A stretch of DNA of 5,184 nt from Candidatus Dormiibacterota bacterium (GTDB lineage Bacteria; Chloroflexota; Dormibacteria; Aeolococcales; Aeolococcaceae): assembly GCA_955651875.1 (NCBI GenBank), contig CATPAP010000050.1, positions 1-5,184 on the forward strand, in the 5' to 3' direction. Under the pieces are notes generated by a model. The model had not been told where the DNA came from, did not search any database, and worked only from the letters and a program-made list of their open reading frames with translations. The first letter of the stretch is position 1. Each line of letters starts with the position of its first letter. The position numbers were made by a program, and so were the translations under genes. Below are positions 1 to 4,569 of the stretch, one piece after another.

Positions 1-77
1 GCCTTGGGCCGGCCATGCGCGGCCTGGACGTGGCCGGCATGCCCCGTGAGGAGCTCCTCTCAACTCGGGGTTGGTGA
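1..77 (+). CDS. pdxS: PdxS, PLP synthase synthase subunit (C-terminal end only)
   Basis: Partial gene running in from the left edge; reading frame starts at base 3 and ends at TGA 75-77. The last 24 residues begin LGPAMRGLDV and end LLSTRGW. This matches the family C-terminus, where an LGxAM-G core is followed by a short helix and a terminal RGW (B. subtilis PdxS also ends in ERGW). PdxS condenses ribose 5-phosphate, glyceraldehyde 3-phosphate and ammonia into pyridoxal 5'-phosphate in a 12-mer ring decorated by PdxT. The identity is strengthened by the pdxT gene just downstream, the usual order. The catalytic lysines lie outside the window, so only the tail can be judged. A short hairpin overlaps its stop codon. 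Confidence 0.85.
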   Translation, partial: LGPAMRGLDVAGMPREELLSTRGW

Positions 78-94
78 TCCACCGATGGATCGTC
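73..94 (+). other. Hairpin at the pdxS stop codon (possible attenuator)
   Basis: GATCCA (76-81) and TGGATC (86-91) are perfect inverted copies around a CCGA loop. The stem extends outward to 73/94 by two wobble pairs and one G-C pair. It begins inside the pdxS stop codon. No T-run follows, so a classical intrinsic terminator is not supported; partial termination, attenuation or 3'-end protection between pdxS and pdxT is possible. The stem is short and could be chance. Confidence 0.25.
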
Positions 95-107
95 CGGCCT
101 TCGGCGG

Positions 108-131
108 TACACTGGCCACCGTGCTTATAAC
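108..131 (+). promoter_or_regulatory. Candidate -10 elements of an internal promoter for pdxT and downstream genes
   Basis: Two -10-like hexamers lie in the pdxS-pdxT spacer: TACACT (108-113) and TATAAC (126-131, one mismatch from TATAAT). Neither has a convincing -35 box at 16-18 bases, which is common in high-GC bacteria where TANNNT alone often marks promoters. TACACT is followed by seven bases and then a GTG at 121, the spacing expected of a leaderless transcript. TATAAC would put the start near 138-139 and leave a leader of about 40 bases before pdxT. AT-rich hexamers stand out in this GC-rich sequence, but the call rests on motif likeness only. Confidence 0.3.
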
Positions 132-183
132 GCCGCGCAGGCTCCGTGACGACCGGGGCTGCCACGTCTGCTCGGGCTCCTGA
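121..183 (+). CDS. Possible leaderless small ORF (20 aa) ahead of pdxT
   Basis: GTG 121 opens a 20-codon frame ending at TGA 181-183. The peptide is basic in the middle (TPRRLRDDRG) and ends with a CHVC pair (Cys14 and Cys17). The GTG sits seven bases after a TACACT -10-like hexamer, which would suit leaderless translation. Its stop overlaps the inferred pdxT CTG start as CTGA, the same layout as the ATGA and GTGA junctions elsewhere in this operon. An alternative start in the same frame is ATG 85, seven bases after the pdxS stop, giving 32 aa. Short cysteine-containing leaderless ORFs are known in mycobacteria as attenuating leaders; that role here is inference. The frame is also open back to base 1, so chance openness is a real alternative. 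Confidence 0.28.
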   Translation: MLITPRRLRDDRGCHVCSGS

Positions 184-785
184 CGGTCACCACGGTCGGT
201 GTCCTCGCCCTCCAGGGCGACGTCCGCGAACATCTCGCCGCGTTCCGCCGGTGTGGAGTTGAGGCGATGCCGGTCCGCCTCGCCGCGGAGATCGATTCGG
301 TGGACGCCCTGGCCATCCCCGGCGGGGAGTCGACGACCATGGGTCGGCTGCTCCGTGCCTTCGACCTCGAGGAGACACTTCGACGCCGCTTGGCCGACGG
401 GATGCCGACGCTGTCCACCTGCGCCGGCCTGATCATGCTGAGCCGCGCGATCACCGACGGGCGTCCGGACCAGGTGGCCACCGGGACGCTCGACATCGCG
501 GTCCGGCGCAACGCCTGGGGTAGCCAGGTCGATTCGTTCGAGGAGAACGTGCTCTTCGCCGACCTCGGCGACCTCCCATTTCGCGCCGTTTTCATCCGAG
601 CGCCGCGGATCGAGGACATCGGCGCCGGTGTCGAGGTCCTCGGCTCCCTCGGGGACGAACCGGTGGCGGTCGCGCAGGGACCGCACATCGGTCTCACCTT
701 CCATCCCGAGATGACCGGCGACGACCGGGTACACCGCCTCTTCCTCGAACGCGTCGCAACCGCTGCTGCGCAGAGCGCCGCATGA
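180..785 (+). CDS. pdxT: PdxT, glutaminase subunit of PLP synthase
   Basis: Class I glutamine amidotransferase of about 201 aa that hydrolyses glutamine and channels ammonia to PdxS for pyridoxal-5'-phosphate synthesis. The family N-terminus VGVLALQGDVREH is present at residues 6-18, followed by the oxyanion region PGGEST (47-52), the nucleophile Cys81 in STCAG, FIRAP, and the His175-x-Glu177 pair in TFHPEM. The usual FGRQVDSFE motif reads WGSQVDSFE here. The length is normal for the family. The start is unusual: the frame is closed upstream by TGA 147-149, and no ATG, GTG or TTG lies in frame until ATG 267, which would delete LALQGD. CTG 180 gives an MTVTTVGVLALQG start that fits the family; CTG 159 and 168 are weaker options. 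No Shine-Dalgarno sequence is visible. The 3' end overlaps the next gene by ATGA. Confidence 0.93.
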   Translation: MTVTTVGVLALQGDVREHLAAFRRCGVEAMPVRLAAEIDSVDALAIPGGESTTMGRLLRAFDLEETLRRRLADGMPTLSTCAGLIMLSRAITDGRPDQVATGTLDIAVRRNAWGSQVDSFEENVLFADLGDLPFRAVFIRAPRIEDIGAGVEVLGSLGDEPVAVAQGPHIGLTFHPEMTGDDRVHRLFLERVATAAAQSAA

Positions 786-1864
786 ACGTGCGCTCGGCGT
801 CGTTTCGCGACCTCGCGCGCGTCGAGCAGCTCTACCGCGATGCCCTAGCCGCCGACGAGAGCGGTCCCGGTCCGCACCCGGTCAGCCCCGTTCCACAGGC
901 GACCCTGCTGCGTCTCTGGTATGCGCTGAGCAAGACGCTCTCCTCGCTGGTACCGCTCAGCGACACGGGAGGGGTGCTGTTCGTCGCCGAGGACGACGCC
1001 GAAGGGGTGGTCGGGTTCGTCCAGGCGCAGGCGACGTCGACGCGGCCCTCGGTGTGGCAGATCGTCAACCTCTGCGTGGCGGCCGGTGGGGCAGGGCACT
1101 TCGCGCGAGAGCGCCTGCTCACGCATCTGTGCAACCGCGGCCTCGAGCAGGGTGTGCACCGGTTCCACGTGCGCCTGCCACTCGACCACCCGCTCGTCGG
1201 CCTGTTCCTCGCGCACGGCTTCACGCAGTTCGCCACCGAGCAGATCCTGTTCCATGAGGCCCCCGAGCAGATCGCGCGCAGCGACGCCGTGCCGCTCACG
1301 GTGCGCGCGGCCCGGCGCGAGGACGCCGGGGCGATCCACCTGCTCTACCGGCGCGTCACGCCGAGCAACATCGCCGCGTTCGAAGCCCCGTCGCTCAAGA
1401 CGTGGCAGGCCTCGTTCGCTCAGGGAAGCGTGTCGCGCATCGGCCGCGACGAGTACAAGCACCTCCTCGCGGAGCAACCCGGCCTCGTCGGCTGGGCGGC
1501 AATTCGCCCCGCGGGCGCAGGGCGCCCGAGCATCCTCTCGCTGATGTGTGAGGCGCACGATCCGGCTATCCGCGAGGGCTTCCTCGACACAGTTCTCGCC
1601 GAGCTCCCGCCCCAGCCGGTGTCGTGCGTGTTGCGTCACTACGATTCCGAGTTGATCCGCTCATTGCAGCAGCGCGGATTCGCCGTCTACGGGACCCAGC
1701 TCCTGCTCGTCCGCGACAGCGGGATCAAGGTCAGGATCCGCGCAATGGCCAAGCAGAGCAAGCAGGTGCTTGCTCGCGTTGGCGTGGCCAGCTCACACGT
1801 ATCCTCGCCGTCGCTGACCGTATTGCACCCACCAGAAAGGAGAGAGAGATCGTTGCCGAGATGA
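782..1864 (+). CDS. Tandem GNAT-fold acetyltransferase-like protein
   Basis: A 360-aa protein with two GNAT-like halves. The first (about residues 1-160) starts NVRSASFRDLARVEQLYRDAL, has a strand GVVGFVQAQ, a strand WQIVNLCVA followed by a glycine-rich turn AGGAGHFARERLL where the acetyl-CoA pyrophosphate loop normally sits, and ends with LFLAHGFTQ, the typical late GNAT helix and strand. The second (about 170-315) restarts with LTVRAARREDAGAIHLLYRR, then GWAAIRP and SLQQRGFAVYGTQLLLV, but lacks a clear R/Q-x-x-G-x-G/A loop and may have lost catalysis. A basic tail (about 318-360) has no recognisable domain. GNAT proteins move acetyl groups from acetyl-CoA to amines; the substrate cannot be inferred. 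ATG 782 overlaps the pdxT stop and no Shine-Dalgarno sequence is seen, so translation is probably coupled. Confidence 0.75.
   Translation: MNVRSASFRDLARVEQLYRDALAADESGPGPHPVSPVPQATLLRLWYALSKTLSSLVPLSDTGGVLFVAEDDAEGVVGFVQAQATSTRPSVWQIVNLCVAAGGAGHFARERLLTHLCNRGLEQGVHRFHVRLPLDHPLVGLFLAHGFTQFATEQILFHEAPEQIARSDAVPLTVRAARREDAGAIHLLYRRVTPSNIAAFEAPSLKTWQASFAQGSVSRIGRDEYKHLLAEQPGLVGWAAIRPAGAGRPSILSLMCEAHDPAIREGFLDTVLAELPPQPVSCVLRHYDSELIRSLQQRGFAVYGTQLLLVRDSGIKVRIRAMAKQSKQVLARVGVASSHVSSPSLTVLHPPERRERSLPR
1834..1842 (+). promoter_or_regulatory. Strong Shine-Dalgarno sequence upstream of the ATPase gene, with long spacing
   Basis: AGAAAGGAG is complementary to nine consecutive bases of the canonical 16S rRNA 3' end and is the best Shine-Dalgarno match in the window. 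It ends 18 bases before ATG 1861, well beyond the usual 5-10. No ATG, GTG or TTG in the ATPase frame lies at the ideal spacing; the codon there is ATC 1849. A TTG at 1853 is in the frame of the upstream GNAT gene, three codons before that gene's stop. It is probably the ribosome site for the ATPase gene, but the geometry is odd. Confidence 0.5.
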
Positions 1865-3510
1865 TGCCCTATGGTTCGTCATGGCAGGAGGAGCTCAGCC
1901 TCCTCATCGAAGCCCTTCCGCCCCGCATCGCCGGCGCCGCGCAGCGCCTGTCCAATGAGCGCGGTGACCTTCTCGAGATCGTGCTCGACCTCGGCCGCGA
2001 GCCGGAGGCCCGCTTCACGGACGGCGAGGAGATCCTCGACGCAGTCCAGGTCACCCACCAGGACCTCGAGTACGTCACCGAGCGCGTCGGCGACTTTGGT
2101 GATGACAACCGCGCCGGCATCGAGCGCACGTTGCACCGCATCAGCGCCATCCGCAACCGCGCCGGCACGGTGGTCGGTCTGACCTGTCGCGTTGGGCGCG
2201 CGGTGACGGGAACAATCGACATCATCAAGGACATCGTCGTCAACGGCCAATCGATCCTCCTCCTGGGTCCTCCCGGCATCGGCAAGACCACGATGCTGCG
2301 CGAGTGCGCGCGTGTTCTCAGCGACGAGTGCAGCAAGCGCGTGGTCATCGTCGACACCAGCAACGAGATCGGTGGCGACGGCGACATCCCTCATGCCGGC
2401 ATCGGGCGATCGCGTCGCATGCAGGTGCGCACCCCTCCCGAACAGCACGCCGTGATGATCGAGGCGGTTGAGAACCACATGCCGCAGGTCATTGTCATCG
2501 ACGAGATCGGCACCGGGCTGGAGGCCATGGCGGCCCGCACCATCGCCGAACGCGGCGTGCAGCTGGTCGGGACCGCGCACGGCTCAAACCTCGACAACCT
2601 GCTCGTCAATCCCACCCTCAACGACCTTCTCGGCGGTATCCAGACGGTCACGCTCAGCGACGAGGAGGCACGCAGGCGCGGCACGCAGAAGAGCGTGCTC
2701 GAGCGCAAGGCTCCGCCGACGTTCGACGTGCTCATCGAGATCCAGGAACGCGACCGCGTGGTGGTGCACATGCCACTCAACGAAACCGTCGACGAGGCTT
2801 TGCGCGGCCGGATGAAGCCACCGCAGCTGCGCCTGCGCGGTGAGGACGGCCAGATCATCAGCCGCATCGACACCAGCGCGCCGCCGCTGGCGGCATTCGA
2901 GCCGGCGCCGTTCGGTGCCGCCAGCCGGGGGCGGCGCGGCCGCGAGCGCCGCCGTCGCGGTTTCGATGTCGAGGAGTACATGGCCCAGCGTTCGCGCGAG
3001 GCGTCGTGGGAGGGGGGAGTGCCGTCGGCGCACGCCTCTGCGCGCCCGATGCAGCCACTCGCCGTTTTCCCGTACGGAGTATCGCGCACGTACCTCGAGC
3101 AATCAGTGCGCGAGCTCCAGGTGCCGGTGCGCATCCAGCACAACGTCGACGACGCCGACATGGTCCTGACACTGAAGAACTACTACAGGCGCAAGGACTC
3201 GCCGGTCCGGTCGGCCGAGGCAACCGGCATCCCCATCCAGGTGCTGCGCAGCAACACCGTCGCTCAGATCAAGGGGGCGCTCGCCCGCGTATACGGCGTC
3301 GAGGAGGCTGACCAGACCGAGACCGCGCTCGAGGAGGCTCTCCAGGCTGTGGAACGTGCTCGCCAGACCACCTCGGACGTCGAGTTGGCGCCGCAGAACT
3401 CGTACGTGCGACGCCTGCAACACCAGTTGGTGGAACGCCACGACATGTCCGCACGCAGCACAGGCAACGAGCCCAATCGCCGCCTCGTGGTACTCGGCGC
3501 CGAGGAGTGA
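1861..3510 (+). CDS. Ycf45/SpoIIIAA-type AAA ATPase with C-terminal R3H nucleic-acid-binding domain
   Basis: A 549-aa protein. An N-terminal helical region contains LPPRIAG and LLEIVLDLGREPEARF, typical of this family. The ATPase core follows: Walker A GPPGIGKTT (136-144, Lys142), Walker B VIVIDEIG (210-217, Asp214 and Glu215), and GTAHG (237-241) in the sensor position, then LLVNPTLNDLLGG. Next are an arginine-rich linker (about 355-370), an alpha/beta segment (about 400-480) with AVFPYGVSR and VLTLKNYYRR, and a final R3H domain with RRLQH (517-521) and a GNEPNRRLVVLG end. R3H domains bind single-stranded nucleic acid; the protein's cellular job is not established. The length is close to cyanobacterial and Chloroflexota relatives of about 550-600 aa. 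ATG 1861 overlaps the GNAT stop as ATGA; ATG 1864 is the alternative. The frame is open back to 1624, but that part is shadowed by the GNAT gene and unlike the family. Confidence 0.9.
   Translation: MMPYGSSWQEELSLLIEALPPRIAGAAQRLSNERGDLLEIVLDLGREPEARFTDGEEILDAVQVTHQDLEYVTERVGDFGDDNRAGIERTLHRISAIRNRAGTVVGLTCRVGRAVTGTIDIIKDIVVNGQSILLLGPPGIGKTTMLRECARVLSDECSKRVVIVDTSNEIGGDGDIPHAGIGRSRRMQVRTPPEQHAVMIEAVENHMPQVIVIDEIGTGLEAMAARTIAERGVQLVGTAHGSNLDNLLVNPTLNDLLGGIQTVTLSDEEARRRGTQKSVLERKAPPTFDVLIEIQERDRVVVHMPLNETVDEALRGRMKPPQLRLRGEDGQIISRIDTSAPPLAAFEPAPFGAASRGRRGRERRRRGFDVEEYMAQRSREASWEGGVPSAHASARPMQPLAVFPYGVSRTYLEQSVRELQVPVRIQHNVDDADMVLTLKNYYRRKDSPVRSAEATGIPIQVLRSNTVAQIKGALARVYGVEEADQTETALEEALQAVERARQTTSDVELAPQNSYVRRLQHQLVERHDMSARSTGNEPNRRLVVLGAEE
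3502..3507 (+). promoter_or_regulatory. Ribosome binding site of tmk, inside the end of the ATPase gene
   Basis: GAGGAG ends 10 bases before GTG 3518 and overlaps the last codons of the ATPase gene. It supports GTG 3518 as the tmk start over any start further upstream in the same open frame, which would lie inside the ATPase gene. Confidence 0.6.
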
Positions 3511-3517
3511 GCAGCGG

Positions 3518-4183
3518 GTGACACGGCGCGGATTCTTCGTCTCGTTCGAGGGTCTTGACGGGGCTGGCAAGAGCACGCAGGTGGCCTCGCTCGGGGCGGC
3601 TCTGCGCGCCGACGGGTACGACGTCATCACCGTGCGCCCCAATGACACGCCGCTGGGTGAGCTGATCAGTGGTGTGGTCCTGCAACACCAGCTGGCCGCG
3701 TCGCTGCGGCCCTGGACGGAGGCCCTCCTCTTCAATGCCGGGCGCGTGCAGCTGCTCGCAGAGGTGATCCTCCCGGCGCTGGGACGCGGCACCGTCGTCA
3801 TCGCCGACCGCTTCACCGACTCGACGCTGGCGTACCAGGGCGGCGGCCGCGGGCTCGACCAGCAAGCGCTCCTGCGGCTGCACCGCGACTGCTGTGGTGA
3901 CATCTGGCCGGACCTTACCGTCTACCTCGACCTCGACCAGAGCATCGCCGTGCATCGCCAGCATGCGGAGCAGCTCCCTATCGATCGCATCGAGGGCGCA
4001 GGGGATGACTTCCACGCCCGTGTCCACGAGGCGTTTGATCGCCTCGCCGCCGAACATCCGGAGCGCATCGCGCGCATCGACGCCAATCGGCCGGCCGTCT
4101 CCGTCTCCCATGACGTGATGCGCCTCGTCCAGGAACGCCTGCGCACCGCGGTGACGGCCCCGCGCCCGGCCGTGGTGCGGTGA
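3518..4183 (+). CDS. tmk: Thymidylate kinase (dTMP kinase)
   Basis: A 221-aa cytoplasmic enzyme phosphorylating dTMP to dTDP with ATP, an essential step for dTTP. It has the P-loop FEGLDGAGKSTQ (10-21, Lys18), the dTMP-site region LLFNAGRVQLLAEVI (70-84, Arg76), the DR[YFH] motif ADRFTDSTLAYQGGGRGLD (96-114), and VYLDLD followed by the LID segment ending IDRIE (155-159). Two parts deviate. The usual REPGGTPLGE loop reads RPNDTPLGE (40-48), one residue short and without the glycine pair. The LID carries fewer basic residues than the common RGELDRIE form. The length is normal and the remaining sites intact, so it is probably active. GTG 3518 is chosen because it has GAGGAG at 3502-3507 and puts the P-loop at the usual distance from the N-terminus. 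It lies 7 bases after the ATPase stop and overlaps darA as GTGA. Confidence 0.95.
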   Translation: MTRRGFFVSFEGLDGAGKSTQVASLGAALRADGYDVITVRPNDTPLGELISGVVLQHQLAASLRPWTEALLFNAGRVQLLAEVILPALGRGTVVIADRFTDSTLAYQGGGRGLDQQALLRLHRDCCGDIWPDLTVYLDLDQSIAVHRQHAEQLPIDRIEGAGDDFHARVHEAFDRLAAEHPERIARIDANRPAVSVSHDVMRLVQERLRTAVTAPRPAVVR

Positions 4184-4509
4184 AGCTGATGTTTGCGGTC
4201 GTGCAGGCCAAGGACGTCGAGGCCTGTGCCGACGCTCTCACCGCGGGCGGCTTCGTGTGCACGCGGTTCGCCACCCAGGGTGGGTTTCTCGACAGCACCA
4301 ACTGCACGCTGATGATGGGGGTGGACGACGCGCAGGTCGATGAGGTGGTCGACATCCTGAGCAGTCGCGCGCGCCGGCGCGTCGAGCTGCTCGAGGCCAG
4401 TCTGCCGCCGATCGGCGGGGTCACCCCGCTGCTGGCGCCGGCGGTCGACGTCGAGGTTGGTGGAGCGACCGTGTTCGTTGTGCCGCTCGAACGGCTCGAG
4501 AAGCTCTAG
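4180..4509 (+). CDS. darA: Cyclic-di-AMP receptor, DarA/PstA (YaaQ, DUF970) family
   Basis: A 109-aa PII-like protein, the same length as B. subtilis YaaQ. It opens MKLMFAVVQ (YaaQ: MKLIVAVVQ), has FATQGGFLDSTN (30-41), MMGVDD (45-50), a B-loop stretch with PIGGVTP, and ends VEVGGATVFVVPLERLEKL-like as in YaaQ (VEVGGATVFVLDVEQFERF). Family members form trimers that bind c-di-AMP at subunit interfaces; the downstream output is not settled. Thr28, Gly35, Phe36, Leu37, Asn41 and Gly47, which I recall as ligand-site positions, are kept, whereas the Asn24 and Arg26 of Bacillus-type proteins are Gly and Val here. Translation probably couples to tmk through GTGA, with no visible Shine-Dalgarno sequence. 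In Bacillus the tmk-yaaQ pair is followed by yaaR and holB; here the next gene is convergent instead. Confidence 0.93.
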   Translation: MKLMFAVVQAKDVEACADALTAGGFVCTRFATQGGFLDSTNCTLMMGVDDAQVDEVVDILSSRARRRVELLEASLPPIGGVTPLLAPAVDVEVGGATVFVVPLERLEKL

Positions 4510-4548
4510 CCGCATTCGGCGTTCGGGAGAGCAACCGCTGATCCCCGG

Positions 4549-4569
4549 GTCTGGGCACCGTGCTCAGAC
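4549..4569. terminator. Hairpin between convergent genes, possible bidirectional terminator
   Basis: GTCTGGGCA (4549-4557) pairs with TGCTCAGAC (4561-4569) around a CCG loop: nine continuous pairs including one G-U on the + strand transcript. It lies 40 bases after the darA stop and overlaps the last bases and stop codon of the convergent gene. It is well placed to end both transcripts. Neither strand has a T-run after the stem, so it would be a non-canonical terminator, as is often seen in high-GC bacteria, or an RNA 3'-end structure. Confidence 0.45.

Noticed and set aside
120..200. Frameshift or assembly error at the start of pdxT, as an alternative to the CTG start
   Set aside because: PdxT proteins normally begin only a few residues before VGVLALQGD, so no missing N-terminal segment needs to be restored; CTG 180 explains the start without an error. 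Not fully excluded.
199..432. GTG-initiated 77-codon + strand frame inside pdxT
   Set aside because: Out of frame with the conserved PdxT sequence, serine/arginine-rich, with no domain; a shadow frame.
845..1639. Long - strand open frame of 264 codons opposite the GNAT gene
   Set aside because: It mirrors the GC-rich third positions of the + strand gene, has no recognisable domain, and the + strand gene has clear GNAT features and operon overlaps.
1624..1860. N-terminal extension of the ATPase frame into the GNAT gene
   Set aside because: The added residues are arginine/alanine-rich shadow sequence, unlike the family N-terminus, and would overlap the GNAT gene by about 240 bases. ATG 1861 fits better.
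3356..3517. Upstream extension of the tmk frame inside the ATPase gene
   Set aside because: It would put about 54 extra residues before the P-loop, overlaps the R3H domain coding region, and lacks the Shine-Dalgarno sequence that GTG 3518 has.
3269..4111. Long - strand open frame of 280 codons opposite tmk
   Set aside because: It is the antisense shadow of tmk and the ATPase end; the + strand protein has all the Tmk motifs.
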